From: Saccharothrix violaceirubra
Lineage (GTDB): Bacteria > Actinomycetota > Actinomycetes > Mycobacteriales > Pseudonocardiaceae
DNA length: 64,000 nucleotides
Direction: 5' to 3'
Assembly (NCBI RefSeq): GCF_014203755.1
Contig: NZ_JACHJS010000001.1
Location: 434,001 to 498,000 of the forward strand
Program-made: the position numbers and the translations under genes
Shown: positions 24,407 to 37,097 of the stretch, piece after piece
Numbering within the stretch: position 1 is the stretch's first letter
Layout: the number at the start of each line of letters is the position of its first letter
The notes under the pieces: model-generated
Told to the model about the DNA's origin: nothing
Seen by the model: only the letters and a program-made list of their open reading frames with translations
Databases searched by the model: none

Positions 24407-24442
24407 GGTCACCCGTACCGGGTGACCACCACTACCGGTGGT
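24407..24442. promoter_or_regulatory. Two adjacent inverted repeats in a divergent region
   Basis: GGTCACCC-gtacc-GGGTGACC (24407-24427) and ACCAC-taccg-GTGGT (24428-24442) lie back to back between two divergent membrane-protein genes. They are likely operator sites or overlapping hairpins in the leader. Confidence 0.45.
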
Positions 24443-24528
24443 TCGGGGACAATCGGTGACGGGGAGTGTGCGACCCGGGAACCGATCCGGGTGCTGCGCG
24501 TCCCTGTAGTAGTGACCGGGAGGGAGTC

Positions 24529-24852
24529 ATGGACACTCGCAGCATCGAGACCATCCAGCGCAATCGACGGATCACCTGGGGTGGTGGCCTTTCGATCGGG
24601 ATCGGGCTGATCGGGCTGCCGCTGGTGTTGTTCGGGGTGTGGCCGGGACTCGACCACAGCCCATGGAACGCGAACACGCTGGTTCTCGCACTCGGCGTGG
24701 CGCTGTGCACCGTCAGCTACATCCTGGGGCGTATCTCCGTCGCCGCAGTGACCCACAACCGGGTGGCACCGCCCACCCGCCGACCGTTCGTGGTGGCGGG
24801 TGTCGCGTTCGCCGTCGCGGTGCTCTGCCTGTTGATCACTCTGGCGTCGTGA
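24529..24852 (+). CDS. Small membrane protein
   Basis: A 107-residue protein with three hydrophobic segments: about 17-40 (GGGLSIGIGLIGLPLVLFGVW), 50-68 (LVLALGVALCTVSYILG) and 87-105 ([19 protein letters not shown]). A GGGAGGGAG ribosome binding site precedes the ATG. No family recognised. The last 17 bp overlap the end of the phosphosugar mutase gene on the other strand. Confidence 0.7.
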   Translation: MDTRSIETIQRNRRITWGGGLSIGIGLIGLPLVLFGVWPGLDHSPWNANTLVLALGVALCTVSYILGRISVAAVTHNRVAPPTRRPFVVAGVAFAVAVLCLLITLAS

Positions 24853-26449
24853 GCAGTCCCGACACCACCGCGCGCAACTCCGCGAGCCGCGCCTGAGCCC
24901 GGGACCGGGCCGGAGCGAGGTCGTCGGCCACCGGTTCGACGACCTCCAGGTACGCCTTCAGCTTCGGTTCGGTCCCCGACGGGCGGACGATCACGCGCAC
25001 GCCATCGGCACGCAAGCGCACCACGTCCGCCTCCGGCAACAAGTCCTCGAACGAAAAGCCTTCGGGCGGATTGGCCCGCAGCCGGGACATCAATGCCCCG
25101 ATCCGGCTCAAGTCGTCGAATCTCAACGACACCTGATCGGTCAGGTGCACGCCGTGCTCCACGGCCAACTGGTCGAGGGCGTCGAGCAGCGTCCGCCCGG
25201 ACGACTTCAGCCCCGCCGCCAGGTCGCACGCCAGCACCGCCGCCGAGATGCCGTCCTTGTCGTTCACGGCCGCCGGGTCGACGCACAACCCGAGCGCCTC
25301 CTCGTACGCGAACACCAGCCCCTCGCCGGCGCGGACCAGCCACTTGAAGCCCGTCAACGTCTCCGCGTACCGCGCGCCGGCCTTGTCCGCCACGGACTTG
25401 AGCAGTGACGACGACACGATCGTGGTAGCCACCAACGGGTCCGGCTGGGTGGTCGTCGACAGCACCAACGACCCCAGCAGCACGCCCGTCTCGTCGCCAC
25501 GCAGCATCCGCCACGACCCGTCGCGCTCCCGCACGCCCAACGCGCATCGGTCCGCGTCCGGGTCCAGGGCGATCGCCAGGTCGGCGCCCGACGACGCCGC
25601 CAACTCCAGCAGCAGGTCGGCCGCGCCGGGTTCCTCGGGGTTCGGGAACGCCACCGTCGGGAACTCGGCGTCGGGCACGGCCTGCTCACGCACCACGCGC
25701 ACGTCCGTGAACCCGGCCCGCTGCAACGCCGCCACGGCCGTGGCACCACCGACGCCGTGCATGGGCGTCAACACGACGCGCAGGTCACGGCTGGTGCCTG
25801 TCGGCAGCGAGGCCACCCGGTCGAGATACTCCTCGACCACCGAATCGGGCAAAGTCGTGTAGCTGTCCGACGTAGGCACCGAGACCGCCGACGGCACCGC
25901 GGCGATCGCCGCCTCGATCTCCCGGTCGGCCGGCGGCACGATCTGGCCGCCGCCGTCCAGGTAGAGCTTGTAGCCGTTGTCCGCCGGCGGGTTGTGCGAC
26001 GCGGTGATCTGCACGCCCGCGAGCGCGTCGTTCCGCCGGACGAGGTACGCCAACACCGGCGTCGGCAACGGGCCGGGCAGCACGCGCACGTCGAAACCCG
26101 CGGCGGCCAGCACCGAGGCCGCCGCCGCGCAGAACTCCTCCGACCCGTGCCGCGCGTCCCGTCCCACGAACACGGTCCCCCGCGAGCGCAACCACGCCGC
26201 CAACCCCGCCGTGGTCCGCACGACCACCGCCCGGTTCATCCCGTTCGGCCCGGCCCGCACCGGACCGCGCAGGCCGGCCGTGCCGAACGTCAGCGGTCCG
26301 GACATCCGGTCGGCCAGTTCCTCGAGTGCCGCCGCGTCCCCGACCATGGCCGACGCCACCAGGTTCTGCAGCGCGGTCCGGTCCTCGGGCGACGGGTCGT
26401 CGGCGATCCAACGGAACGCGGCGTCGCGCAACGCGGGGGACAGGCTCAC
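24836..26449 (-). CDS. pmmB: Phosphosugar mutase (phosphoglucomutase/phosphopentomutase type)
   Basis: A 537-residue alpha-D-phosphohexomutase. The phosphoserine loop TASHNPP contains Ser151. The metal loop [12 protein letters not shown], the sugar-binding loop with GDETG and the phosphate loop [14 protein letters not shown] are intact. Neighbouring purine nucleoside phosphorylase (GTGA overlap) suggests it moves the phosphate of (deoxy)ribose-1-phosphate to position 5, feeding deoC. Glucose or mannose phosphates are alternatives. In M. tuberculosis the same pair is deoD-pmmB (Rv3307-Rv3308). Confidence 0.88.
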   Translation of the reverse strand: MSLSPALRDAAFRWIADDPSPEDRTALQNLVASAMVGDAAALEELADRMSGPLTFGTAGLRGPVRAGPNGMNRAVVVRTTAGLAAWLRSRGTVFVGRDARHGSEEFCAAAASVLAAAGFDVRVLPGPLPTPVLAYLVRRNDALAGVQITASHNPPADNGYKLYLDGGGQIVPPADREIEAAIAAVPSAVSVPTSDSYTTLPDSVVEEYLDRVASLPTGTSRDLRVVLTPMHGVGGATAVAALQRAGFTDVRVVREQAVPDAEFPTVAFPNPEEPGAADLLLELAASSGADLAIALDPDADRCALGVRERDGSWRMLRGDETGVLLGSLVLSTTTQPDPLVATTIVSSSLLKSVADKAGARYAETLTGFKWLVRAGEGLVFAYEEALGLCVDPAAVNDKDGISAAVLACDLAAGLKSSGRTLLDALDQLAVEHGVHLTDQVSLRFDDLSRIGALMSRLRANPPEGFSFEDLLPEADVVRLRADGVRVIVRPSGTEPKLKAYLEVVEPVADDLAPARSRAQARLAELRAVVSGLLTTPE

Positions 26450-27243
26450 GCCCGCTCCACCAGCGCGCGCAGGAACGTGCCCATGCGGCTCGCGGACGCG
26501 CGCCCGGCCTCCAGGACCTCCTCGTGGTTCAGCGGTTCGCCGGTGATGCCGGCCGCGAGGTTGGTGACCAGCGACAGGCCGAAGACCTCGACACCCTCGG
26601 CGCGGGCCGCGATCGCCTCCAGCACGGTCGACATGCCGACCAGGTCGGCGCCCATCGTGCGCAGCATCCGGATCTCGGCCGGGGTCTCGAAGTGCGGACC
26701 GGGCAGGCCCGCGTAGACGCCCTCTTCGAGCGTCGGGTCGATCTCGCGGCTCAACGCGCGCAACCGGGGCGAGTACAGGTCGGTCAGGTCGACGAACCGC
26801 GCGCCGACCAGCGGCGAGGACGCGGTCAGGTTGAGGTGGTCGCTGATCAGGACGGGCTGGCCGACCGTCATGCCCTGGCGCAGGCCGCCGGCCGCGTTCG
26901 TCAGGACCACGGTCTTGACGCCCGCCGCCGCCGCGGTGCGGACGTTGTGGACGACCTTCTCGATGCCCTTGCCCTCGTAACCGTGCGTGCGGCCGAGCAT
27001 GACCAGGACGTTCTTGCCCGCCACCGGAACCGAGCGGATCGTGCCGCCGTGGCCGAACGCGGTCGGCGCGGCGAAGCCGGGCAGGTCGGCCATCGCCACC
27101 TCGGACGCCGGGTCGCCGACCAGGTCGGCGGCGGGCCGCCAGCCGGAACCCAGGATCACGGCGATGTCGTGGCTGTCCACGCCGGTCCGTTCACGCAGGC
27201 GGGCGGCGGCCAGTGCTTCGGGCGTGGTGTTCTCTGCGGTCAC
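26446..27243 (-). CDS. deoD: Purine nucleoside phosphorylase
   Basis: A 265-residue trimeric-type phosphorylase splitting purine nucleosides to base and ribose-1-phosphate. Family blocks: [76 protein letters not shown] and LVTNLAAGI with the base-binding Asn. I choose the GTG at 27243; longer in-frame extensions run into repeat DNA. It is translationally coupled to the phosphosugar mutase, making a nucleoside-to-pentose-5-phosphate unit. The symbol follows M. tuberculosis usage. Confidence 0.92.
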   Translation of the reverse strand: MTAENTTPEALAAARLRERTGVDSHDIAVILGSGWRPAADLVGDPASEVAMADLPGFAAPTAFGHGGTIRSVPVAGKNVLVMLGRTHGYEGKGIEKVVHNVRTAAAAGVKTVVLTNAAGGLRQGMTVGQPVLISDHLNLTASSPLVGARFVDLTDLYSPRLRALSREIDPTLEEGVYAGLPGPHFETPAEIRMLRTMGADLVGMSTVLEAIAARAEGVEVFGLSLVTNLAAGITGEPLNHEEVLEAGRASASRMGTFLRALVERA

Positions 27244-27316
27244 GGCCGCGAGCCTAATCCGGTCCGGGGCCCGCCGGCCGCCCGAACCGCCCCCGTTCCC
27301 GATCTTCGGACACCCC

Positions 27317-27415
27317 GCGAGTCCTCCACTCGGACACCCTGAGACACGCGTTCGGGCACCTCCCTTCGGGTGATTCCCGAACGCACAACTCGCGGTGCCT
27401 GAACGCATAACTCGC
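27317..27415. repeat. 22-bp repeat family, locus B (inverted pair)
   Basis: Two forward units (27317-27338, 27339-27360), a short spacer, then two inverted units (27372-27393, 27394-27415). The inverted pair begins 12 bp after the kinase stop, oriented forward relative to that gene. This is the only locus with both orientations and could fold as a long imperfect hairpin. Confidence 0.85.
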
Positions 27416-27427
27416 GCGTGGAGCCGG

Positions 27428-29059
27428 TCAGCCCACCGTGAACGAGTTCGCGATCGGTCCGAACAACCGCGTCCGACCGGCCTCCTCCTGGTCGGTGGGG
27501 AACGAGACCTCCACGACCCACAGGCTCGGCCCGGCCGGCACCAACCGCGAGTACCGGCTGCGCCGAAGATCCGGCTCGGCCCCCCGGCCGGGACCGGTGG
27601 ACGTGGTCTGCTCGACCGTGCGGTACGAGAACAGGATCCCGCCCGTGGACGGCGTCACGGCCTGACCGAAGATCCGGTCCGGTCCCCAACGCTCCGCCAC
27701 CGCTTTCACGTAGTCCTCGTCGGTCAACTTCGGGTAGAAGACCGTGAACTTCTGCACGGTCACCTCGTACACCCCGTCCGGCGACACGAAGTGCACGACC
27801 GTGCTCGGCGGCAGGATCTGGTGCAGGCGCTGTTCCACGAACTGTGTCCAGTCCACGCCGACCGACAGCCCGAACTCCGTGTCCCGCTCGCCGTTGGCCG
27901 CCGCCGCCGACGCGCGCACCGGCTGCAACGGCAGGTCGTCGGGAAGCGGCGACACGGTCGGCCGCGCGCCCGTGGCCGGTGGCAACGGCGACGTCCCCGC
28001 GAGCGTCCGCGTCGCCGCGAAGCCCCCGACGCTTGCCACCACGAACAGCACCAACGCCAGCAGGACCACCGGTTTGGACACCGGACGCCGGCGTTCGGGC
28101 GTGAGAGTGAACGGCAGCGGGCCGGGGTCGGAGGCCAGCGGCGTGTCCGGGGCGATCACCGGCTTGGCCGGCGGCCGGCGGACGACCTCGACCACCGGCC
28201 GGGTCGGGCCGTCGGACGGGAACACGTTCGCGCCCGGCTCCGGCAGCGTGTCGACGAGCAGTCGGCGCACCTCGGCCAACGGGATCCGCGCCTGCGGGTC
28301 CTTCACCATCAGGCCCGCGATCACCGGTTCCAACCCGCCGGTCACGCCGAGGTCCGGCACGTCGGCGTGGATCACCTGGTTGACCGTCTGCATGACGTTC
28401 GCGCCCTCGTAAGGGTCCTGCCCGGTCATCGCCGCGTAGAGCGTGGCGCCCAACGACCACAGGTCCGCGGCCGGCGACACGTCCCCGCCCGCCGCCACCT
28501 CGGGCGCGATGAACGCGGGCGTGCCCAGCGTGATGCCCCGGCTGGTCAACGTCGCCTCGGCCACGTTGCGGGCGATGCCGAAGTCGGTGAGCTTCACCCG
28601 CCCGTCGTCCGCGACCAGCACGTTGCCCGGCTTGACGTCCCGGTGCGTGATGCCCGCGCGGTGCGCCGCCTCCAACCCCGCCGCCACGGCGTCCGCCACG
28701 ACGGCGCCCTGCTCGTCGGTCAGCGGCCCGCGTTCGCGGACCACTTCCGCCAGCGACGCCGACGGCACCAGCTCCATCACCACGAACGGCTCGCCGTCGT
28801 GCCGGACCACGTCGTACAGGGTGACCAGGTTCGGGTGGGCCAGGGCGGCGGCCGACCGGGCTTCGCGCAGCGTGCGCTCCCGCAGGACCTCGGCCTCCGG
28901 CTCGGGGGTGCCCGGCGGGTGCAGCATCTCCTTCACGGCCACGGCGCGGCGCAGCACCTCGTCGTGCGCGGCCCAGACCGTGCCCATCGAGCCCCGGCCG
29001 AGTACGTGCCGCAGGCGGTATCGGCCGCCGATCAGGCGCTCGGTGTCCACGCGGATCAT
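27428..29059 (-). CDS. Transmembrane Ser/Thr protein kinase (PknB-like)
   Basis: A 543-residue kinase. The cytoplasmic domain (about 10-270) has the Gly loop GRGSMGTV, Lys43 in [13 protein letters not shown] with Asp141, DFG with Asp159, and [11 protein letters not shown] juxtamembrane Pro/Arg-rich linker leads to one transmembrane helix (about 330-350, [17 protein letters not shown]). The C-terminal about 190 residues are an extracytoplasmic domain I do not recognise; there are no PASTA repeats. It diverges from mutA with about 95 bp between starts. Substrates unknown. Confidence 0.92.
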   Translation of the reverse strand: MIRVDTERLIGGRYRLRHVLGRGSMGTVWAAHDEVLRRAVAVKEMLHPPGTPEPEAEVLRERTLREARSAAALAHPNLVTLYDVVRHDGEPFVVMELVPSASLAEVVRERGPLTDEQGAVVADAVAAGLEAAHRAGITHRDVKPGNVLVADDGRVKLTDFGIARNVAEATLTSRGITLGTPAFIAPEVAAGGDVSPAADLWSLGATLYAAMTGQDPYEGANVMQTVNQVIHADVPDLGVTGGLEPVIAGLMVKDPQARIPLAEVRRLLVDTLPEPGANVFPSDGPTRPVVEVVRRPPAKPVIAPDTPLASDPGPLPFTLTPERRRPVSKPVVLLALVLFVVASVGGFAATRTLAGTSPLPPATGARPTVSPLPDDLPLQPVRASAAAANGERDTEFGLSVGVDWTQFVEQRLHQILPPSTVVHFVSPDGVYEVTVQKFTVFYPKLTDEDYVKAVAERWGPDRIFGQAVTPSTGGILFSYRTVEQTTSTGPGRGAEPDLRRSRYSRLVPAGPSLWVVEVSFPTDQEEAGRTRLFGPIANSFTVG

Positions 29060-29154
29060 TCTCGCCCAGCGTGGAAGACTGGCCGGTCGAACGGGTCAAG
29101 GCGACCGACGTCACACGGTCGCCGGACTGTCGACAGGTGACACTGCGGAGCGTG

Positions 29155-30902
29155 ATGGACCCGATCGGTGAACTGCCGCTCGCCGCCGACTTCGCCACGC
29201 CGGACCGCGAGCAGTGGCGCGAGCTGGTACTGGGCGTGCTCGCCAAGAGCGGCGCGGACTACTCGACGCTGGAAAGCACGACGTACGACGGCATCCGCGT
29301 ACACCCGCTCTACACGGCGGCGGACACCGCCCCGGACGGCGGTCTCCCCGGCACGACCCCGTTCACCAGGGGCGGAAGGACACAGGGCGGCTGGGACGTC
29401 CGCCAGCTCCACCGCGTCCCCGACCGCGAGGCGGTCCTGGCGGACCTGGAGAACGGCGCGACGTCGCTGTGGCTCAAGATCCCGGCCGAGTCGCTGGCCC
29501 CGGTGCTCGCCGAGGTGTACCTGGACCTCGCGCCCGTGGTGGTCGACGGAGGTTCGGACTTCCTCGCGACCGGCCGCGAGATTCTCGGCATCTGGGAATC
29601 CGCGCCCGGCGAGGTGCACGGCAACGTCGGCGCCGACCCGCTCGGCGTGTTCGTCCGCACCCGGCGGGAACCGGACTTCGCCGCCCTCACCGACCTGGTC
29701 CGCCGCGCCGAGCGGTTCCCGGCGGTGCGGGTCGCGGTCGTGGACGGGCTGCCGTTCCACGAGGCCGGCGGCTCCGACGCCGAGGAGCTCGGCGCGAGCC
29801 TCGCGGTGGCCGTGGCCTACCTGCGGCACCTGGTCGACGCGGGCGTGCCGGCCGGGAAAGCCGTGCGGCTGCTGGAGTTCCGCTACGCGGCGACCGCCGA
29901 CCAGTTCCTCACCATCGCCAAGTTCCGCGCGGCCCGTCGGCTGTGGGCCCGGGTGACCGGGGTCGTCGACGCGCCCGCACCGCAGGTCCAGCACGCCGTC
30001 ACGTCACCCGCGATGACGACCCGGCGCGACCCGTGGGTGAACATGCTGCGCACCACCGTGGCCTGCTTCGGCGCGGGCCTCGGCGGCGCCGACTCGGTGA
30101 CCGTGCTGCCGTTCGACCACGCGATCGGCCTGCCCGACGACTTCTCCCGCCGGATCGCGCGCAACACCCAGTCGCTGCTGATCGAGGAGTCGCGGCTGGG
30201 CGGCGTCGTCGACCCGGCGGGCGGTTCCTGGTACGTCGAGCGGCTGACCGACGACCTCGCGCACGCCGCATGGGCGTGGTTCCGCGAGATCGAGGCGGCG
30301 GGCGGCCTGCCCCAGGCGTTCGACCTGGTCGAGGAGCGGATCGCGGCCACATGGGCACGGCGTGCGGCCAACCTCGCCGACCGCACGGACGCGATCACCG
30401 GAGTGAGCGAGTTCCCGAACCCGACCGAGACTCCCGTGGTGCGCACGCCCGCGCCCGAGGAGCCCGGCGGCGGCCTGCCGCGGGTGCGCTACGCCCAGGC
30501 GTTCGAGGCGTTGCGCGACGCCGCCGAGGTGAGCCCGACCCGGCCCGCGGTCTTCCTGGCCACGCTCGGCCCGGTCGCCGCGCACACCGCGCGCGCCGGT
30601 TTCGCCGCCAACCTGTTCCAGGCCGGCGGGATCGACACGCCGACCGCGGGCGCGACGACCGGCGTGGACGACGTGGTGGCGCGGTTCCGGGAAAGCGGCG
30701 CGCGGATCGCGTGCCTGTGCGGCAGCGAGAAGAGCTACGCGGAACTGGCCGAGCCGGTCGCCGACGCGTTGCGCGCGGCCGGCGCCGAACGCGTCCTGCT
30801 CGCCGGCAAGGAGTCCACCGCCCGCGTGGACGGGTACGTGTTCACCGGCTGCCCGGCGCTGGACGTGCTGGAACAGACCTTCGACGCCCTCGGAGTGGCC
30901 CG

Positions 30903-30906
<4 letters not shown>
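29155..30906 (+). CDS. mutA: Methylmalonyl-CoA mutase small (beta) subunit
   Basis: A 583-residue non-catalytic partner of MutB. It follows the mutase fold ([58 protein letters not shown]). The C-terminal cobalamin-like domain ([17 protein letters not shown]) lacks the DxHxxG cobalamin motif, as expected. I use the ATG at 29155 with CGGAG upstream; GTG codons 3 and 18 bases earlier are alternatives. mutB starts inside its stop codon (ATGA). Together they convert methylmalonyl-CoA to succinyl-CoA. Confidence 0.93.
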
Positions 30907-33030
<2,124 letters not shown>

Positions 33031-33038
<8 letters not shown>

Positions 33039-34026
33039 GCCGGTCGACGTCGAGGCGCTGGCGGCGGGCGTGCGTGCGGGCAACAGGGGTGTGCTGGCCC
33101 GCGCGATCACGCTCGTCGAGTCGACCCGGGACGACCACCGCGCGGCGGCGCAGCGCCTGCTGGTCGAGCTGCTGCCGGACGCCGGTCGTGCGCACCGGAT
33201 CGGGATCACCGGGGTGCCGGGGGTTGGAAAGTCCACGTTTGTAGACGCATTCGGCTCGATGCTCACCGCCGCCGGCCACCGGGTCGCCGTGCTCGCGGTC
33301 GACCCGTCGTCCACGCGGACCGGCGGGTCGATCCTGGGCGACAAGACGCGGATGGCCCGGCTGGCGGTCGACCCGGCGGCGTTCATCCGGCCGTCGCCGA
33401 CGTCGGGCACGCTCGGCGGCGTCACGCGGGCCACGCGCGAGACGATCGTGCTCGTCGAGGCCGCCGGGTACGACGTGGTGCTCGTGGAGACCGTCGGCGT
33501 CGGGCAGTCCGAGGTCGCCGTGGCGAACATGACGGATTGTTCGCTTTTTCTGACGCTCGCGCGCACCGGCGACCAGCTCCAGGGGATCAAGAAGGGCGTC
33601 CTGGAACTGGCGGACGTGATCGCGGTGAACAAAGCCGACGGCCCGCACGAGCTGGAAGCGCGTAAGGCCGCACGGGAACTTGCGGGTGCGCTGCGGTTGT
33701 TGCGCTCGTCGGATGACGCGTGGACGCCGCCCGTGCTCACGTGCAGCGCCCTCGAAGGTGTGGGGCTCGACGAGGTGTGGCGGCGGATCCAGGCGCACCG
33801 GGACGCTGTCGCCGTCGACGAACGGCGCCGCCGCCAGCAGGTCGACTGGACCTGGGCGATGGTGGAGGACGGGCTGCTCAACCGCCTGCGGACGACCGTG
33901 CGCGATCTTGTCGCGGACGTCGAACGGCAGGTGGCGGGCGGTGAGCTGACCCCTGCCCTGGCCGCCGAACGGCTGCTGGACGCCTTCACGAGCCGCACTC
34001 GCATCGCCAGTTTGGGTGACCACTGA
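33031..34026 (+). CDS. meaB: Methylmalonyl-CoA mutase GTPase chaperone MeaB
   Basis: A 331-residue G3E GTPase protecting and reloading the mutase. Walker [10 protein letters not shown] is at 61-69. [21 protein letters not shown] is the switch region, [10 protein letters not shown] the Walker B region, and VNKAD the guanine-specificity motif. The C-terminal helical arm ([17 protein letters not shown]) is typical. The start overlaps mutB by 8 bp. It was formerly called ArgK-like; the operon position settles the function. Confidence 0.95.
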
Positions 34027-34066
34027 GAGTGGTATCCGGGACCGGTGCTAGCTAGGCTTGGTAGTC

Positions 34067-34360
34067 ATGTGGCGATCTGTGCTCGCGGTGTGCCTGTTGG
34101 TCCTGGCCGGTGCCTTCACCGTGGCCGGGACAGCGACCGCCACCGCTTCGGAGCACGCGTATGTCGCCGCGCAGCCCACGGACACCGTGACACCGTCCGT
34201 GACCGGTCCGGACATCGACGCGCCTCAGCAGACCGATCCGACCGTGGCGTCCGAGACGAAGAAAAAGTTGTGGATCGGCGGTATCGCGTTGGTCCTCTTC
34301 GCCCTCGTATACCTACGTAACCGGAAGCGTTGGACCAACTGGCGCAAGTCTCGCAAGTGA
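34067..34360 (+). CDS. Small secreted or bitopic membrane protein
   Basis: A 97-residue protein with an N-terminal signal-like segment (MWRSVLAVCLLVLAGAFTVAG), a Thr/Pro/Asp-rich middle with no cysteines, a second hydrophobic helix (about 69-83, LWIGGIALVLFALVYL) and a strongly basic tail (NRKRWTNWRKSRK). It is probably anchored by the second helix with the tail in the cytoplasm. A TAGGCT box 9 bases before the ATG suggests an almost leaderless message. No family recognised. Confidence 0.65.
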   Translation: MWRSVLAVCLLVLAGAFTVAGTATATASEHAYVAAQPTDTVTPSVTGPDIDAPQQTDPTVASETKKKLWIGGIALVLFALVYLRNRKRWTNWRKSRK

Positions 34361-34430
34361 CCTTCACCCGCTCGGCGGGATGAACGGCCCGACACGAGCG
34401 TTTCTCCAGTGACTCCTGCGCAGACTTGAT

Positions 34431-34441
34431 CGGTCTGACCG
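34431..34441. promoter_or_regulatory. Short palindrome ahead of the amidohydrolase operon
   Basis: CGGTC-T-GACCG, flanked by GATCGG and CCGATC arms further out, lies about 100 bp before the first M20 gene. It is a possible operator; weak evidence. Confidence 0.25.
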
Positions 34442-34539
34442 AAACTCCGATCACCGCTGGGCGCATCCGCGCGACCGGCCGGCGGTCGATCATCCGCTGT
34501 GCCGCGGCGCGTGCGGACGGTAATGCAGGATGGAAGCAT

Positions 34540-35706
34540 ATGGGTACCGACTTCAAGCACAGCACTCGCTCGGCCGTCGAGCGGTACTCGGATGCGCTGG
34601 TCGGACTTTCGCGCAGCATCCACGCCGAGCCGGAACTGGCGTTCGCCGAGCACCGCAGCGCCGCCAAGGTCGCGGACCTGCTCGAAGCCGAGGGGTTCGA
34701 GGTCGAACGCGGCGTCGCGGACCTGGAGACGGCGTTCACAGCGTCTTACGGTTCCGGCGACCTGGTGTTGGGGCTGTGCGCGGAGTACGACGCGCTGCCC
34801 GAGGTCGGGCACGCCTGCGGGCACAACGTCATCGCCGCCGCGTCGACCGGCGCGGGCCTCGCCCTGCGCGACGTCGCGGACGCCCTCGGCCTCACCGTGC
34901 GGGTGATCGGCACACCCGCCGAGGAGGTCGGCGGCGGCAAGGTGCTGATGCTGGAACGCGGCGTGTTCGACGACGTGGCGTTCTCGATGATGGTGCACCC
35001 CGCGCCCTACGAGGCGGTCGCCGCCCGCTCGTTGGCGATCACCGACGTCGAGGTGCACTACACCGGAAAGCCGTCCCACGCCGCCGCCGCGCCACACCTG
35101 GGGGTCAACGCGGCGGACGCGATCACGGTCGCGCAGGTGGCCATCGGCCTGGCCAGGCAACACCTGGAACCGGGCCAGATGGTCAGCGGCATCGTCACCC
35201 GGGGCGGCACGGTGCCCAACGTCGTGCCCGCGCACACCTCGGCCATGTTCGACCTGCGTGCCGAGGACCTGGAGTCGTTGCGCTCCCTCGAAGCGCGGAT
35301 CTTCCGATGTTTCGAGGCGGGCGCGCTCGCCACCGGCTGCACGCACGAGATCGTGAAGGTCTCGCCCGTGTACGCCGAACTCACCCCCGACCCGTGGCTC
35401 GCGGACGCCTACCGGACGGCCGCGACCGCGCTCGGACGCACACCGCTGGGCCCCGCCGAAGAGGCCCGGCACAAGATCGGCAGCACCGACATGGGCAACG
35501 TGACCCGTGCGCTGCCGGCCATCCACCCGACCATCGCCATCGACTGCGGAGACGCGGTGAACCACCAAATCGAGTTCGCGACCGCCTGCGCTTCGGCATC
35601 AGCCGACCGCGCCGTCCTCGACGGAGCACTTGCCCTCGCCTGGACAGCGGTCAGCGCCGCCACGGACGACCATCAACGCACCCGGCTTCGGGCAGGTGCG
35701 GCATGA
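34540..35706 (+). CDS. M20-family amidohydrolase 1 (AmiA/AmiB-like)
   Basis: A 388-residue metallo-amidohydrolase (M20D, AbgB-like). Metal-binding motifs are AEYDALPEVGHACGHN and TPAEEVGGGK. The dimerisation domain starts near DVEVHYTGKPSHAAAAP. STDMGN and the distal HPT segment supply the late ligands. It probably removes acyl or aminobenzoyl groups from amino acids. Start chosen at the ATG at 34540 with GGATGGAAG upstream. It overlaps the second amidohydrolase (ATGA). Matches the amiA1/amiB1 pair of M. tuberculosis in order and context. Confidence 0.88.
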   Translation: MGTDFKHSTRSAVERYSDALVGLSRSIHAEPELAFAEHRSAAKVADLLEAEGFEVERGVADLETAFTASYGSGDLVLGLCAEYDALPEVGHACGHNVIAAASTGAGLALRDVADALGLTVRVIGTPAEEVGGGKVLMLERGVFDDVAFSMMVHPAPYEAVAARSLAITDVEVHYTGKPSHAAAAPHLGVNAADAITVAQVAIGLARQHLEPGQMVSGIVTRGGTVPNVVPAHTSAMFDLRAEDLESLRSLEARIFRCFEAGALATGCTHEIVKVSPVYAELTPDPWLADAYRTAATALGRTPLGPAEEARHKIGSTDMGNVTRALPAIHPTIAIDCGDAVNHQIEFATACASASADRAVLDGALALAWTAVSAATDDHQRTRLRAGAA

Positions 35707-36977
35707 CCGTCGTCGATTCCCGTCCATCACTGTCGGGAGAGGAGGAGGGTCCCGAGGTGCTGTTGACCGAACGTGGGGTCAGCATTGCCCCTGTGGATGA
35801 TCCCGGCACGGGCCGCGGCCCGTCGTGGCTGGACGACTGGCTGTCGGCCAACTCGTCCGAGGTCGTCGCCTGGCGACGGCACATCCACCAGAATCCGGAA
35901 CTGTCCAGGAACGAGGTAGCCACCACCGAGATGATCGCCGACGTGCTGCGGTCCGTGGGTCTCAAGCCCCGGATCCTGCCCGGCGGCACAGGTCTGTTCT
36001 GCGACGTCGGCACAGGTCAGCGTTGCGTCGCACTGCGCGGCGACATCGACGCGTTGCCGCTCACGGAGAAGTCCGGCGCGCCGTACGCGTCCAAGAACCC
36101 GGGCGTGATGCACGCGTGCGGGCACGACGCGCACGCCACCGTGGTGCTCGGCGCCGCGTTGGCGCTGGCGTCCGCCACGGAACTGCCCGGCCGGATCAGG
36201 CTGATCTTCCAACCCGCCGAGGAGGTCATGCCCGGTGGCGCGCTCGACGTGCTCGCCGCGGGCGGGCTCGACGGCGTGGAGCGGATCTTCGGCCTGCACT
36301 GCGACCCACGCCTGCCCGTGGGCCGCATCGGCACCCGCATCGGCGCGATCACGTCCGCGTCGGACCTGATCGAACTGCGCCTGACCTCGCCCGGTGGGCA
36401 CACGTCCCGTCCGCACCTGACCGCCGACCTGGTCAACGCGCTGGGGACCGTGATCACCGGGTTGCCCGCGCTGCTGTCGCGGCGCGTGGACCCGCGTTCG
36501 GGCACCGTCATGGTGTGGGGCGCGGTGCACGCGGGCGAGGCGGCCAACGCCGTGCCGCAGGACGGCGTGCTGCGCGGGACGTTGCGCACGGGCAACCGTG
36601 AGATCTGGGCCGAACTGGAACCCCTGGTCAAGGAGTTCGTCGGCGCGCTGCTGGCGCCGACCGGGGTCGGGTTCGACCTGCTGCACCGCCGCGGCGTGCC
36701 GCCCGTGGTGAACGACCGCGAGAGCACGATGTTGCTGCGCGCGGGGATCGAGGCGGCCTTGGGGGAGGACGCCCTGGCGGGGACCGAGCAGTCTTCTGGG
36801 GGAGAGGACTTCGGCTGGTACCTGGAGCACGTGCCCGGCTCGTTCGCACGCCTGGGGGTCTGGGACGGCGTCGGCAAGCAGCGTGATCTCCACCAGCCCG
36901 ACTTCAACCTGGACGAGCGCGCCCTGATGGTCGGGGTCCGCGTCCTGGTGCACGCGGCCTTGGCTTCCTTGGCCTAG
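35703..36977 (+). CDS. M20-family amidohydrolase 2
   Basis: A 424-residue relative of the upstream gene with an extra about 40-residue N-terminal part. Metal motifs: GDIDALPL, MHACGHDAHA, QPAEEVMPGGA, and SSGGEDFGWY near the C-terminus, which give a complete binuclear site. No signal peptide. Translationally coupled to amidohydrolase 1 (4-bp overlap). Two related amidohydrolases as neighbours suggests a heteromeric enzyme like E. coli AbgA-AbgB; this is inference. A hairpin and repeat locus C follow. Confidence 0.88.
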   Translation: MTVVDSRPSLSGEEEGPEVLLTERGVSIAPVDDPGTGRGPSWLDDWLSANSSEVVAWRRHIHQNPELSRNEVATTEMIADVLRSVGLKPRILPGGTGLFCDVGTGQRCVALRGDIDALPLTEKSGAPYASKNPGVMHACGHDAHATVVLGAALALASATELPGRIRLIFQPAEEVMPGGALDVLAAGGLDGVERIFGLHCDPRLPVGRIGTRIGAITSASDLIELRLTSPGGHTSRPHLTADLVNALGTVITGLPALLSRRVDPRSGTVMVWGAVHAGEAANAVPQDGVLRGTLRTGNREIWAELEPLVKEFVGALLAPTGVGFDLLHRRGVPPVVNDRESTMLLRAGIEAALGEDALAGTEQSSGGEDFGWYLEHVPGSFARLGVWDGVGKQRDLHQPDFNLDERALMVGVRVLVHAALASLA

Positions 36978-36983
36978 CTCCGA

Positions 36984-37012
36984 CGGCCCGCGAGCCCCTG
37001 CCTCGCGGGCCG
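36984..37012 (+). terminator. Hairpin terminator after amidohydrolases
   Basis: Perfect 11-bp stem CGGCCCGCGAG (36984-36994) and CTCGCGGGCCG (37002-37012) with a 7-nt loop, 6 bp after the stop codon. No T-run. Confidence 0.7.
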
Positions 37013-37019
37013 CCCCCGC

Positions 37020-37085
37020 GCGAGTTATGCGTTCGGACACCGCGAGTCGAACGTTCGGACACCACGAAATGTGCGTTCAGGCACC
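37020..37085 (+). repeat. 22-bp repeat family, locus C
   Basis: Three tandem units: GCGAGTTATGCGTTC-GGACACC, GCGAGTCGAACGTTC-GGACACC, ACGAAATGTGCGTTC-AGGCACC, plus a degraded fourth. They lie 42 bp after the amidohydrolase stop and just behind its hairpin, forward orientation, and 12 bp before the end of convergent glpD. Confidence 0.9.
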
Positions 37086-37097
37086 AGGAGTCCCGCG

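Noticed and set aside
27244..27408. Longer start for purine nucleoside phosphorylase
   Set aside because: The extension is encoded by the 22-bp repeat locus and has no family similarity; the GTG at 27243 gives the standard length.
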